Assembly: GCA_037349315.1 (NCBI GenBank)
Contig: JBAIAC010000042.1
Span: forward strand, 2,728,001 to 2,792,000
Direction: 5' to 3'
DNA from: Chelydra serpentina
Lineage: Eukaryota; Chordata; Testudines; Chelydridae
DNA length: 64,000 bases
Translations under genes and position numbers: made by a program
Shown here: positions 44,276-61,794 of the stretch, piece after piece
How positions within the stretch are numbered: the first letter of the stretch is position 1
Layout: the number at the start of each line of letters is the position of its first letter
Notes under the pieces: model-generated
What the model was told of the DNA's origin: nothing
Seen by the model: the letters and a program-made list of their open reading frames with translations, nothing else
Databases searched by the model: none

Positions 44276-44879
44276 CCTGGAGGGGTTTGTTGTGCACACA
44301 GGGAAGCCGTGTGAAAGACGCCCCGGGAGGAAGAATTCACAGTTCAACAGTCCAGATTGTAGGCTTGGGTATGTCTCACACCCACTGTCTCCTGGGACCC
44401 AGCATGACGCCGTTGGGCTCCCATCATCCCGATGCTGAAAGATGACCTGAGCAGAGATAACCAGAGAGGGGGAAGCAGCCGACACCCTCAACTCCACTGG
44501 CTTCGGCTAAACCCTGAACTCCCCTTGGGATGTGAGACTCGGGGGTCTGTTGTCGCCCTTCCCCTCACCCTTCATTTTCCTTCCCCACCTTTCTTCTCTC
44601 TCCTTTTGCCGTCTGTTTCCTACAAGTCTGGCTCAGCCAGTCCCGTCAGCGCCACCTTTTGCACCTGTGCTGGTAGCCTGGGACCGGAGAGGCAGCTCAA
44701 AGCAAAGCCTTAAGCAGCCCAAGGCGAGAAGTTTTCCAAGTCTCACCGGGCTCGGGTTTCTCCTGCACGGAGGCTGAGTCCCGGCAACAGAAGCTTCTAT
44801 GCACGATGCCCCTTAATGCTGAGAGAAGCTGCCGAAGCTCAAGCGAGGTGGGGCCACCAGGGGGCAGGGGAGCTGCTTG

Positions 44880-45182
44880 TGATGGGTTGATCGCTAGGAC
44901 CCAGGAGCAGCTGGGAGGCGGCGGGGGAGGCGATCGGTGGGGACGGCCCCGGGAGCAGGAAGCGACTCGCAGCCGCTGCGGTGACTCCGGCTCCCAGCGA
45001 GATCCCCGAGCCCCGGCGGCTGGTGCGGGGAGCCCGGAGCCCGGGCTGCAGCCGGGAGAGGGGAATCTCCAGCCGGGCCCTTCCCGCTGCTCCCCAGGAG
45101 CCTCTCCCAGGGCAGAGCCCCCAGCCCGGCCAGGGCCCCTTCCCGGCCCGGCCCAGCCCCGGGGGCCCCGCTCGGAGGGAAG
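44880..45182 (+). promoter_or_regulatory. CpG-rich first exon/promoter block, unit B
   Basis: Same block as 22197 and 56040, with donor AAG|GTGAGA at 45183. Presumed untranslated first exon of gene B; conserved in three units. Confidence 0.6.
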
Positions 45183-45889
45183 GTGAGAGAGACCCGCTCC
45201 CCCGTCACCCCCGGCTGCAGGGGGAGGGTTTGGTCCCAGGCTGCTCCCAGCGGAGCTGGCTGCGATTCCCTGTCCCAGGCAAGCTGCCGCCGGCCCCCGG
45301 TGTGTGCGGCGGGGGGGGGCGGGACCTGGGACAGCGACACGTGGGGGCAGCCGGGAGGGGGCTGAAGAGGGGCGGGGGCTGTTGATAAGGGGGATTGGGC
45401 GGGGACTGGGATGTGTGAGGGGGCAGGAGGCGGGTTAAACGGGATCCAGGGGCAGGGGTTGCACTGAAGGGGGGATGGGGTGTATCAGGGGAATGGGGGG
45501 GATTATGGGGCTGAGGGGAACGAGGCTGGAATGGGGGGAAGATGTGGCGGTGTGTGGGGAGGGGAGCCTGGAGGGAGATGGTGAGACCAAGAGAAGACGG
45601 GCTGGGGAGGGAGAGCCAGAGGGCACGGAGTGGAGTGGGGACAGACACAAAGGCAGCTCCCCCGCCCCATGGGGTAGGAGACGGGGAGGGGCTGCACCCC
45701 AAGCAGCCGGCTGGGAATTTTTTTCCTGAACTGGTCAATCAAGCCTGGGGGGTGGCTGGGCAGGGATCTAACCCCTCACCGCTCAGAAACTACAAATATC
45801 CACAGGCAACCCCCCTCCGCCCCACACACACCGCGCTCCCAAGGGATTATTCAGGTTTTTTTTTTCAAGACCGACTCATAATTTGGGGC
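45183..45889. other. Unit B intron-like region
   Basis: G-rich, low complexity in places; no exon supported. Confidence 0.4.
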
Positions 45890-46240
45890 TCTGTCTCCTC
45901 AGAGTTCGGGGCTGCCCGGGACCCTGCTCTGATTTCCGGGCAGGATTCAGATCTCAGCCACACCAGAGTCACACCGGAGTCACTGCTGGCTCTGGCAGGG
46001 GGGGAGTGCGGATGGGCCAGTGGGATCAGTCTGTGCCTGCCCGTCCCTGGGGGCTGCAGGGGCAGGACGGGGAGGCTCGGGCATTAGCTTCTGGCTAAGG
46101 GAGAGGAGGAGGTGGGGGTGTCTCTCTCCCTGCTCATGTTACAGCCCTGGAGTGGAGCTCCCTGGGTCAGAAGCTGCTGCCTCCTCCATTTTGACCTAGG
46201 AGCCCAGACTGAGACTCTGCTGTTACCAGTAGTAATTACT
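45890..46240 (+). promoter_or_regulatory. Unit B 5' region, left half (interrupted)
   Basis: Homologous to 31885-32200 and 57410-57740; the match breaks at about 46240 and resumes near 49880 beyond a 3.6-kb pile of transposons. The candidate leader exon seen in A and C is therefore lost or split in B. Confidence 0.5.
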
Positions 46241-46252
46241 CATACTTAAAAT

Positions 46253-46658
46253 CAGTGGTCCCCAACGTGGTGCCCGTGGGCACCATGGTGCCCGCCGGGG
46301 CATTTATGTGCACCCGCCTACTGACAAGGGAGCGCGTCCGCCGGACAACCCGCCACTGAGGAGTGCGGCCACCGGCCAACCAGCCACCAAAATACCTCCA
46401 AGAAGCGGCAACGCCAAGAAGCGTTGCCGCCGAAATGCCCCTACTTCTCGGCAGCATTTCGGCAGCGACACTTCTCGATGACGCTGCTTCTCGGCGGCAT
46501 TTCGGCAGCGACGCTTCTCGATGACGCCGCATTTTGGCGGTGACGCTTCTCGATGACACCGCTTCTTGGCAGCATTTCAGCGGCTGGTTGTTTGGCGCCC
46601 GCCACACTCTTCTGGGAACATGAATATGCTATTGCAACAGAAAGGTTGGGGACCACTG
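46253..46658. mobile_element. hAT-type MITE with internal minisatellite
   Basis: Termini CAGTGGTCCCCAACG and TTGGGGACCACTG. Target duplication CTTAAAAT versus CCTAAAAT (7/8). Imperfect repeats of a CGACGCTTCTCGATGACGC unit fill 46440-46590. Confidence 0.85.
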
Positions 46659-46671
46659 CCTAAAATTAGCA

Positions 46672-46985
46672 GAAGTACTTGTGGCACCTTAGAGACTAAC
46701 AAATGTATTTGAGCATAAGCTTTCGTGGGCTACAGCCCACTTCATCAGATGCATAGAATGGAATATATAGTAAGAAGATATATATACATACAGAGAACAT
46801 GAAAAGCTGGAAGTTGTCATACCAACTCTAAGAGGCTAATTAATCAAGATGAGCTATTATCAACAGGAGAAAAAATACTTTTGTAGCAATAATCAACATG
46901 GCCCATATCAGACAGTTAACAAGAAGGTGTAAGGATAATAGCTCATCTTAATAAATTAGCCTCTTGGAGTTGGTATGACATCTTC
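46672..46985. mobile_element. Foldback-family element, truncated palindrome
   Basis: Left arm with CACCTTAGAGACTAACAAAT and GCTTTCGTGGGCTAC; the inner arm returns as TTAGCCTCTTGGAGTTGG before truncation. The same arm-loop-arm order as 28620. Confidence 0.78.
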
Positions 46986-47379
46986 CACAGATGAATTCCT
47001 ACTTCTTTCATCCCAGGAAACACAGCCCAAAGATTGGGTCAAACCATTAGTAGTGATGAAGAAGTTGAAATCAAATCTTCATTTCTTCATCACATGATAT
47101 TCCACTCTGTATTCAAATTCTCCAGTCTGTCCTGATCACAAGGGATCTGGGGCAAAAAAAAATCTGTCAGGGGACAATACTTGGTCCTGCTAGTGAAGGC
47201 AGGGGACTGGACTCGATGATCTATGGCAGCCCCATTGCTGGTAGTCCCTCACTCCACTCAACTGTCGGTATTTTATAAGACAGGCATCTGTAAAAGCTAT
47301 GTAGAGGTTGATAGAATCCAAAAGTAGTAGTTGTTGAGATGTAAGAATCAAGTCAGTGTACTTTACTTTTCTCTTGTCC

Positions 47380-48637
47380 TCTTCACTTAAGGAGTTAATA
47401 TAAGTGCCTAACTAGTCAACTTCCCAACTGAAGTCTTTGCTTCTTCCAGAATATTTTCAATGGATATCTCTCTGATTGATCCAAGTGTAGCTGCTTCCAT
47501 TGCTGGACAGAGATTTACTACTGGTGTAGCAGATGCCTGGATGGTATTGGTTAAAGACCCAAGTGGTTTCAACAGTAGACTTACAAGAGAGAGAATGGCA
47601 ATTGTCTTCTCTCAATGTAGTAGCAAAAGTAGTTCACCAGCCTCACTACTTAGATCCATCCCATCTCTGTAGATACTTTCCAAAGCCAGTAATAATGGTT
47701 GCAGTAATTTTAATACAACAGCGAAGGATTGTTCATGAGAAAGCCAGTGGATTTTCCCTGGTTGTACTAATTTGTACTTCAGTCCAAATGTATCTTCTAT
47801 ATTTTCCAAGATGTTCAATCCTTTAGCTGAAAAAGAGTATAATGAAGACATTAAATGTATAGCTTTTTTAATGCCTTTTGAAGATTCTGCAGTTTGTATT
47901 AGTGCTAGATGGCCTCTGCAGTGTGTATAGGAGAGATTAGGGTTACACTTTTCTCTGAGCAAAGCTTGTACTCCACTATGTCTTCCAGAGAAGTTTGTAG
48001 CTCCATCAAATGCACAAGGAGCCATCACTTTGGGGTTCAATTTACAAGCATGTAACTCTTCTAGGATGTGGGTTTTCAGAGGTGCAGCTGATGTGTCTTC
48101 TATAACCTGAATATCTAGAAATGCATCCACTGGCCTACCACTGCTATCAAGATAACATATGCAGTGACTTAATACTTGACACCCATTTGCATCGGTGCAT
48201 TCTTCAGCCAGCCATGTATGAACATTTTCTGAATGCGGTGAGAGAGTTCTTCACTTTTTCAGCTGCTGAGTCGTTCACTGTTGCACTGCATGCTTCTAGC
48301 CAGTTAGTTGTGTTTCTTGCTGGTTTTGGTCGGAACCAGTGTCCAAATTCAGGATTAACAAAGGACAGTGCACTTAATATTGGCCCCCAGTTTGTAGCAT
48401 GTGTTATCTCTTGCTTAAAGAGAAAGTATGATGTGACAGCCATGTTTGTTCGCATAAACTCCAGCATTCTTAACACCTCACTAAGTTCTTCTAAAATTGG
48501 CTTTGAGAATGAGTGGCTTTTGAGGCTTTTTCTGCATGTCGATGCAGTCCAGAGGATTGGTGTTTTGCAGCCTTTTCACATAGTTGGTCAGCATTGGCTT
48601 TACTGATCAATCTGGCAAACCAAGCTCCTCCACTTCT
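47380..48637 (-). pseudogene. hAT-family transposase remnant (ZMYM1/ZNF862-like)
   Basis: On the minus strand the order is NADQLCEKAAKHQSSGLHRH, then LRMLEFMRTNMAVTSYFLF, then ECTDANGCQVLSHCICYLDS, then APCAFDGATNFSGRHSGVQA, THCRGHLAL, GKIHWLSHEQS and PAMEAATLGSIREISIE. This matches hAT-like catalytic domains found in ZMYM1 and ZNF862-type proteins (CDGAxNxSG, HCxxHxLxL, RWLSHxxA-like). At least one frameshift (near 48200) and several stops break it; the C-terminal dimerisation region is short. It lies in the 5' intron of unit B and cannot encode a whole protein. No other match fits as well. Confidence 0.75.
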
Positions 48638-49140
48638 ACTATATAAATCCATGGAATGCTCACATCTTGAATACTGTGTGCAGTCCTGGGCGCCCCATCT
48701 CAAAAAAGATATATTGGAGTTGGGAAAGGTACAGAGAAGGTAACTAAAATGATTAGGCGTATGAAATAGCTTCCATATGAGGAAAGATTAAAAAGACTGG
48801 GACTTTTCAGCTTGGAAAAGAGAGGACTAAGAGGGGATATGACAGAGGTCTATACAATCTTGACTGGTGTGGAGAAAGTGAATAAGCTCCCTCACATAAC
48901 ACAAGAACAAGGGGTCACCCAGTGACATTAATAGGCAGCAGGTTTAAAACAAACAAAAGGAAGTACTTCACACAACACACAGTCAACCTGTGAAACTTTT
49001 TGCCAGGGCCTTTTGTGAAGGCTAAAACTAGAAAAGGATTCAAAAAAGAACTAGATCAGTTCATGGAGGATCTGTCCATCAATGGCTATTAGCTGGGATG
49101 GGCAGGGATGCAACACCATGCTGTGAGAGCCTCTGTTTTC
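48638..49140 (+). mobile_element. CR1 LINE 3' fragment
   Basis: 5'-truncated; contains ATGCTCACATCTTGAATACTG, LERGLRG-type coding remnants and CAATGGCTATTAGCTGGGATG, typical of the CR1 ORF2 end and 3'UTR. It has been inserted beside the hAT remnant. Confidence 0.82.
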
Positions 49141-49221
49141 CAGAAACTCTTTAACTGAATTAAGTCTCCTGCAGCACTTTGTAGGTTACATCAGACAGAG
49201 AGGAGCTGTAGGGACTAGTTA

Positions 49222-49405
49222 TCGGGGGGAGGGATAGCTCAGTGGTTTGAGCATTGCTAAACCCAGGGTTGTGAGTTCAATCCTTGAGGGGGCCATTTGG
49301 GGATCTGGGGCAAAAATTGGGGATTGGTCCTGCTTTGAGCAGGGGGTTGGACTAGATGACTTTCTAAGGTCCCTTCCAACCCTGATATTCTATGATTCTA
49401 TGATT
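49222..49405 (+). mobile_element. tRNA-derived SINE with CR1 tail
   Basis: Head GATAGCTCAGTGG, body GGGATCTGGGGCAAAAATTG, tail CCCTTCCAACCCTGATATTC then TATGATT repeats. Confidence 0.92.
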
Positions 49406-49875
49406 GGGCTGCCTGTGCCTTTAAGAACCCAGCTCTGGGAAGCCCATGCTTGCAGGAGCTGTCTGTGAGAGGAGAAATAACCCCACCCCACCATATTTAC
49501 AAACACTGGAGTCTCAGTCCACCGGAGTAACTGTTACTCATTTGCCCCTGCCTGTGCCAAGGTTTTACCCTCTGTCACCCTCTGGCAGCGTCTCACCCCT
49601 GGCCTTAACCCCGGCTCCTCCCCCCCGCTACACCTCTGATTTTGCCCTTCAGCCCCTATCCTAACCTGGCTTCCAGTTGCTTGACACTCCCTGACCAATG
49701 AATTTTTGCCCCCATGCTCAGAATCTGGCCTCCCCCTTTTAACCCCTGTAAAAAGCAGTCTTCAGAATCTTATGGCTAATAAGGGCAGTGGCTTCAGCAG
49801 GTGTTACTGAGCATGCTCAGTTCGTGTGAGCATGCTCAGTACACCCTAAGTAGCAAATTCCCCTACAGGGAGCCA
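49406..49875. other. Unit B intron, nothing recognised
   Basis: TGAGCATGCTCAGT occurs as an inverted repeat near 49806-49840. No exon is recognised. Confidence 0.4.
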
Positions 49876-50583
49876 TTTATCTTACTGCACGTGGCAGGAA
49901 AGTTACTCTGCACAAAGGGCCCCTTTCAGGGATCTGCTGTTGAGTTTGAACTACGTGGGGAAGGGCTCTCCGTGTGTCTGTGAGTCCCAGAGCTGCTGCC
50001 CTCATGGATACAGCCTGGTTCAAACCTCTGTTAGCAGTGGCTGATCTCCATAATGAGAGCAAAGGCCCAGGCCAATGGGGCCGTCACCTGTTCTCCCAGG
50101 AAGAGGGAAAATGATAAAAAGGGAGAGTGGAGAGACTGGAAGGAGCAGTAAGTGGGGAAGAGAAGTTCCCAGCCCTGCCCAGCCAGATCCATTCCCTGCA
50201 TTATCCTGGGCAGACTGACACTCCTCGGAACAAGGGGAGGAGCAGAGAGGAAAAGCCAGTTGCTGACTATCTTGAATCACTGCGCTGCTTGTAGAGTGGG
50301 GGGACAGTGTCAGCGGGAATCCCCAAAAGTGGCCCTTTGATTCTGCTCTTTTTCTAGCATTTGGCTCAGAGACACTGTTACAGGAAGAGTTTCAAAGTGT
50401 CCCAGTGGGTTCAGTTCTGCTGCGAGGCCCTCGCCTGGGTGCCAATAAACGAACTGGGTTTCTTCCCAGCATGGCAAAGTCCAGAGCATCTGACCCAAGG
50501 GAAAGACCCTGGGGAGAATCGGGCTGTGAAATGAACTCAAGCCCCTCCTGAAACCTCCCCCATCGCCCCTCTCTCCCTGGCAG

Positions 50584-50655
50584 GCTGAGGAATCACATCC
50601 AGATTTCGCTCCAGATCAACCCATCTTCCAGGAGACAGGGAAGGGAATAGCTGTG

Positions 50656-50670
<15 letters not shown>
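50584..50670 (+). CDS. Unit B start exon
   Basis: Acceptor CTGGCAG, donor CAG|GTAGGG; ATG at 50656 encodes MDPAQ. The upstream ATG of gene A is lost (GGAATAG). Confidence 0.7.
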
Positions 50671-53606
<2,936 letters not shown>

Positions 53607-54352
53607 TCCATGGCCAGAAAAGGTGAAGCAACTTGCAGGCTAATTGATAAGTTTCAACCTTTAGAGACATGCTTCGCAAGTGTGTAAATGGTATTTAGGG
53701 CCATTCCATGTTCTATAGGTGTGAGCTTTGAAATGTAAACTTGTATTCCTAAAGAACTGGAAGATGATGGTAACTATAGTAGTCTCTGTTTACCTGTTTA
53801 TCTTGTTAGAGTTTAACAATGTAACCAAACGGTTCCTCTCTAGGGGTGTATTCTGTTAATTTGGAGATCAAAAGGAAATATTTACATTTAGATAAATCTT
53901 GGGTGTAATAATGTCATTGTCTGCATGTCTCTTTAAAGTTTGTGGTAAACAGTCTATGAACTGCTTAATGAATAATTACCTTATATTAATCCATGTAGTT
54001 AATTGCCAGTGATGTTTAGGAAATAAAAGGTTACTTCAAAATGTTTACCCCAGGACTGCTTGCTGTCGAGAGGCTGCAAAAATCTGTATAAAAAACTCTT
54101 GGAACCGGATACTTTTCTTTCAGACCTTCTTAAGCTTTATTCCGGGGGGAATTTGAGTAGTAAGACTGAGATGTCCAGTCCCATCTGGTCTGCCCTGATA
54201 TTGAACATTTGGACATTCGACTAGAACCTGATTAAATGATTTTGAAAAGGATTCTTCAATTCTAAAGCACCATCTCTGCAGTGAAACTAACCTAAGGACT
54301 CTATTCATATGTGTCTGTATAATGATCAATACTCTCTCTCTTTTCTTCTTTT

Positions 54353-54358
54353 AATAAA
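54353..54358 (+). terminator. Poly(A) signal, gene B
   Basis: AATAAA in a TTCTTTTAATAAAT context shared with gene C (62307). An earlier AATAAA at 54022 is altered in C. Confidence 0.55.
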
Positions 54359-54436
54359 TTTTACTTTAGTTTATAAGACTTGGCTGTAAGCATATATTTG
54401 GGTAAGAACTGAAGTATTCATTAACTACTTGGGTAA

Positions 54437-54545
54437 TGGGTTTCAGAGTAGCAGCTATGTTAGTCTGTATCTGCAAAAAGAACAGGAGTACTTGTGGCAC
54501 CTTAGAGACTAACAAATTTATTTAAGCATAAACTTTCGTGGGAGG
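54437..54545. mobile_element. Foldback-family fragment
   Basis: Begins GGTTTCAGAGTAGCAGC, then GTTAGTCTGTATCTGC and ACTTGTGGCACCTTAGAGAC; the left outer end of the family. Confidence 0.75.
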
Positions 54546-54745
54546 AGTTGTGAACAAGAAATTTACAATTCACCTGAAGGAGGGATGGAAGCTCAGTTGT
54601 GCCACAGACTGATTGTCGCCTGCCCCCCAGCTGCGGGTAAACCTCAAAGAGGAGAATGGTATAAAAACAAGGGAGAGTGGCCTCCATTTTTACCTCTCCT
54701 CCCCCATCTTTACAGAAGACAACAAGATGGCTTGAAAGACAACAA

Positions 54746-54870
54746 TAGGGTGACCAGATAGCAAGTGTGGAAAAAGCATGACACAGGGTGGAGGGTAATA
54801 GGAGCCCATATTTAAAAAAGCCCCAAATATCAGGACTGTCCCTATAAAATCGGGACATCTGCTCACCCTA
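54746..54870. mobile_element. hAT-type MITE, 125 bp
   Basis: Termini TAGGGTGACC and TGCTCACCCTA. Target duplication GACAACAA versus GACAACAG (7/8). Inverted relative to the copy at 8831. Confidence 0.82.
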
Positions 54871-55094
54871 GACAACAGGAGCATTGGAGTGAGGAGGGCG
54901 GACCAAGGCTAGAAGGAAATCCAGCCTGGGTACTAGAACTGTCAACTGCCTGCAACATCTGGTGGGGTGAGAAAAGCTGTTTGCCAGAAATCTTACTGAG
55001 CATGGTAAAGTTTGGAGTTTTAAAATGCATGTTTGCCTTTTATTTTTTTGTAACCAATTTGGACCTTTTACGCCTTTGTCATTTGTAACCACTT

Positions 55095-56470
55095 AAAATC
55101 TACCTTTCTCTAGTTAATAAACTTGTTTTATCCAAAGCGGTGTGTTTTCATCGACGTGTTTGGGGAATTTCACTTCAGCGAACAAGGCAGTTGCCTGATC
55201 AGCATCCTTTGTGGGGATGACAAACTAATTAATGAGCTTGTACAGCACAGGGAAGGGACTGGGCAGTACAAGACTCCATTTTTATGGTGCAAGGCCGGGA
55301 CTAGTGAACTGGCTGCTGTTGCTCTGTAGTTTACTTCACGAGCAGCTGGCTAGTGACACTCAGTACTGTATAGCTGGGAGTGACTTTGCATGCTAGTGGC
55401 TGTGCAGAAGAAAAGCCTGGAGGGGTTTGTTGTGCACACAGGGAAGCCCTGTGAAAGACCCCCTGGGAGGGAGAATTCACAGTTCAACAGTCCAGATTGT
55501 ACCCTTGGGTATGTCTCACACCCACTGTCTCCTGGGACCCAGCATGACACTGTTGGGCTCCCATCATCCCGATGCTGAAAGATGACCTGAGCAGAGATAA
55601 CCAGAGAGGGGGAAGCAGCCGACACACTCAACTCCACTGGCTTCGGCTAAACCCTGAACTCCCCCTGGGATGTGAGACTCGGGGGTCTGCTGTCGCCCTT
55701 CCCCTCACCCTTCATTTTCCTTCCCCACCTTTCTCCTCTCTCCTTTTGCCGTCTGTCTCCTACAAGTCTGGCTCAGCCAGTCCCGTCAGTGCCACCTTTT
55801 GCACCTGTGCTGGTAGCCTGTGACCGGAGAGGCAGCTCAAAGCAAAGCCTTAAGCAGCCCAAGGCGAGAAGTTTTCCAAGTCTCAGGCGGGCTCATCAGC
55901 CCGCGGGCCGGGCTCGGGTTTCTCCTGCAGGGAGGCTGAGTCCCGGCAACAGAAGCTTCTATGCACGATGCCCCTTAATGCTGAGAGAAGCTGCCGAAGC
56001 TCAAGCGAGGTGGGGCCACCAGGGGGCAGGGGAGCTGCTTGTGATGGGTTGATCGCTAGGACCCAGGAGCAGCTGGGGGGCGGCTCTGCGGGGAGGATCG
56101 CTGGGCTCAGGCCCGGCAGCAGGAAGCGACTCGCAGCCGCTGCGGTGACTCCGGCTCCAGGCTCCTGGCGAGATCCCCGAGCCCCGGCGGCTGGTGCGGG
56201 GAGCCCGGAGCCCGGGCTGCAGCCGGGAGAGGAGAATCTCCAGCCGGGCCCTTCCCGCTTCTCCCCAGGAGCCTCTCCCAGGGCAGAGCCCCCAGCCCGG
56301 CCAGGGCCCCTTCCCGGCCCGGCCCCTGCCCCGGGGGCCCCGCTCAGAGGGAAGGTGAGAAAGACCCGCCCCCCCCCCGGCACCCCCGGGCTGCAGAGGG
56401 AGGGTTTGGCCCCAGGCTGCTCCCAGCGGAGCTGGCTGGGATTCCCTGTCCCAGGCAAGCTGCCGCCAGC
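55095..56470 (+). repeat. Segmental duplication, C copy of the 5' flank
   Basis: Partner of 43250-45400. Colinear except for two B-specific insertions. Confidence 0.85.
56040..56354 (+). promoter_or_regulatory. CpG-rich first exon/promoter block, unit C
   Basis: Same block as in A and B, donor AAG|GTGAGA at 56355. The 347-codon open frame across it is compositional. Confidence 0.6.
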
Positions 56471-56864
56471 CCCCCGTGGGGGGTGGAGCCGGGAGTGGGC
56501 GGGGGTGTGGGGGCAGGAGGGGATAGAGGGGAGAACAGAAGGTGTGGGATGGGGCGATGCAGGGGGTCGGGGGATTGTGGGGCTGACGGGAGCGAGGCTG
56601 GAATGGAGGAAAGCTGTGAGTTGGGGGCACTGCGAGGGAAACGGGGGGACGGTGAGAGCAAGAGGAGACTGGCGGGGGAAGGGAGTGGGGAGAGCCAGGG
56701 GGCAGGGAAAAGGCAGAGGGGTGGGAGGGAGAGATACAAGACAGCCGCCCCCCGCCCATGGGGTAGGAGAGGGTGAGGGGCTGCCCCTCCCAGCAGCCAG
56801 CTGGAAACTTTTTTCCTCTAACTGGTCAAACAAACATTGGGGCTGGGGACTATCCCTTCAGGGC

Positions 56865-57331
56865 AGGGCCGGTGCAAGGAATTTTCACCCTAGGGGAAAC
56901 TTCCACCGTGGCCCCCCCCAACAGCTAACCCCGCCCGCTGCAGCATCTAACGCCGCCCGTCGCCCGGGCAGCCCCCCCACAGCAGCTAACCCCTTGTCCA
57001 GCGGCAGCTAACCCCGCCCGGGGAGCCCGCCCCAGCACACCTCCACTCTGCCTCCTCCGCTGAGTAGCCGGCGCTGCTCTGTTCTCCTCCCCTCCCAGGC
57101 TTGCGGCGCCGATTGGAGCAGATTAGAGCGGAGGCGGCGTGCTCAGCCGATTAGGCGGAGTGGAGGTGAGCTGGGGCGGGAAGCGGTTCCCCTGCGGCGC
57201 CCCCCCCCCCCGTTACAGCGGGCGGCCCTCCCCCCGCCCCAGCTCACTTCCACTCCTCCTCGCCTAAACGGGCTTTTAGGCGCCCTCAACCACTAGGCGG
57301 CTGCCTAGGTCGCCTACTGGTTGCACCGGCC
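56865..57331. mobile_element. hAT-type MITE (CAGGGCCGG family)
   Basis: Starts CAGGGCCGGTGCAAGGA and ends TTGCACCGGCCCC. Unit B has no such insertion at the matching place (about 45775). A clean target duplication was not found. Confidence 0.7.
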
Positions 57332-57409
57332 CCGGGCTCAGAAACTACACGACAATACCCAGCCCTCCCCCGCTACATTTATTAAAGACACACCCATGAT
57401 TTTGGGGTC

Positions 57410-58400
57410 TGTCTCCTGAGTGTTGGGTTCTGCCCGGGGCCCTGGTCTGATTTCCGGGCAGGATTCAGATCTCAGCCGCACCGGAGTCACTGCTGGCTCT
57501 GGCAGGGGGGGAGTGCGGATGGGCCAGTGGGATCAGTCTCTGCCTGGCTGGCCCTGGGGGCTGCTGGGGCAGGACGGGGAGGCTCGGGCATTAGCTGCTG
57601 CCACCAGAGGGCTCTGGTTCTGGCTAAGGGAGAGGAGGAGGTGGGGGTGTGTCTCTCCCTGCTCATGTTATTACAGCCCTGGAGTGGAGCTCCCTGGGTC
57701 AGAAGCTGCTGCCTCCTCCATTTTGACCTGGGAGCCCAGACTGAAATGCTGCTTCTTACCCAGCAGAGGAGACCCCCCTGTTAAAGCCCCTCTGTGGCCA
57801 GCCCAGGTGGGGAATTTCTCCGGTGGCTGGAACCAGCCCTGGGCTCTGCCGACACCAGGGCCTGGGCCGGAGCCTGCAGGTGACAGGGAGACCTGGGGCA
57901 AAGGGCTGGGGCTGGGCAGGAAAGTGACTCTGCACAAGGGGCCCCTTTTTGGGACCTTCTCGTGAGTTTGGTCTACGTGGGGAGGGGAGCTCCCTGTGTG
58001 TCTGAGAGTCCCAGAGCTGCTGCCCTCACGGACACAGCCAGGTCTGTACCTCTATTAGCAGTGGCAGTGACATCTGCTGATGAGAAAAAAGGCCCACGGC
58101 AATGGGGCAGTCGCCCGTTCTCCCAGGAAGAGGGAAGATGATAAAAAGGGAGAGTGGAGAGACTGGAAGAGGCAGCAGGAGCAACAAGTGGGGAGGGAGG
58201 TTCCCAGCTCCCAGACCTGCCCGGATCCATTCCCTGCATTATGCTGGGCAGACTGACTCTCCTGGGAACAAGGCAAGGAGCGGAGAGAGGAAAAACCAGT
58301 CCCTGACTCGGCTGGACACGGCACTACTTGGGGGAAGAGTGGGAGGTAGAGGGGGTTACACTGTCAGGGGGAATGCACCAAAATAGCTCCTTTCATTATG
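57410..58400 (+). promoter_or_regulatory. Unit C 5' region with candidate non-coding exon
   Basis: Homologous to 31885-32830. Candidate donor GCCTGCAG|GTGACA at 57879. No coding exon supported. Confidence 0.45.
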
Positions 58401-58713
58401 CTCTTTTTCTAGAGTTTGGCTCAGAGATGCTGGTATGGGGAGAGTTTAAAAGTGTCCCCGATGGGTTTAGCTCTGCTGGGAGGGGCCTGGCCTGGGTGGT
58501 AATAAACTAACTGGGTTTCTTCCCAGCATGGCAGAGTCCAGAGCGTCTGTCTGCAGGGAAAGAGCCTGGGGGGAATCTGCCTGTGAAATGGACTCAAGCC
58601 CCTTCTGTAACCTCCCCCATCACCCCTCTCGCCCCGACAGGCTGAGAAATCACGTCCACATTTCACTCCAGATCGGCCTGTCTTCCAGAGGACAGGGAAG
58701 GGAATAGCTGTGA

Positions 58714-61120
<2,407 letters not shown>

Positions 61121-61794
61121 CACATGGCAAGAAAGGGTTGAGAAACTTGCAGGCTAATTGACCCAGATTCAACCTTTAGAGATGTGTTCGAACAGCGTGC
61201 AAATGGTAATTAGGGCAATTCCACATTGGATAGGCTAGAACTTTGAAATGTAAACTTGAATTGTTAAATAATTGTAAGAAAATGGTACGTGTAGTAGTTT
61301 ACCTATGTCTTGTTAGAGATTAACTGTGTAATCAAACGGTTACTGTCTAGGGCTCTTTTCTGTTAATATTTCCTTTTGATCTCTGAATTAACATTTAGAT
61401 GAAACTTGGGTGTCATAATGTCATTGTCTCTTTTAGATTTCTGGTAAACTCTCTATGAACTGCTTTATGGATAAATGTCTTTAATTACCGGTGATGTTTA
61501 GGAAATAGAAAGTTACTTCAACAGCCTATTGTTCACCGAAGGACTGCGTGCTGATGAGAGGCTGCAAAAATCTCTAGAAAAACTCTTGGGACCTGATCCT
61601 TTTCTCTCAGATCTTTGTTAGCTTTATTCGTGGGGCGTTTGAGATCTTCAGTCCGGTCTGCACCGCCCTGATATTGACCATTTGGACATTGGACTATAAC
61701 CTGATTAAATGATTCTGAAAAGGTTTCTTTGCAATTCTAAAGCACCATCTCTACTATGAAACTGCCCTAAGGGCTCTATGCATGTCTGTATGTA

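Larger units (their letters stand above)
43250..45400 (+). repeat. Segmental duplication, B copy of the 5' flank
   Basis: Aligns to 55095-56470, with the hAT element at 43708-44275 and a shorter insertion near 43273-43407 as B-specific extras. It contains the GC-rich first-exon block. Confidence 0.85.

Noticed and set aside
49222..49405. tRNA gene at the SINE heads (also 27069, 33781, 10258, 10582)
   Set aside because: A- and B-box-like sequences are present but cloverleaf stems do not form well and three copies continue into a CR1 tail; these are SINE parts.
55968..57011. 347-codon open frame in GC-rich DNA
   Set aside because: It overlaps the conserved first-exon block, is rich in Pro, Gly, Arg and Ala, ignores a good splice donor and is not kept open in the matching positions of units A and B.
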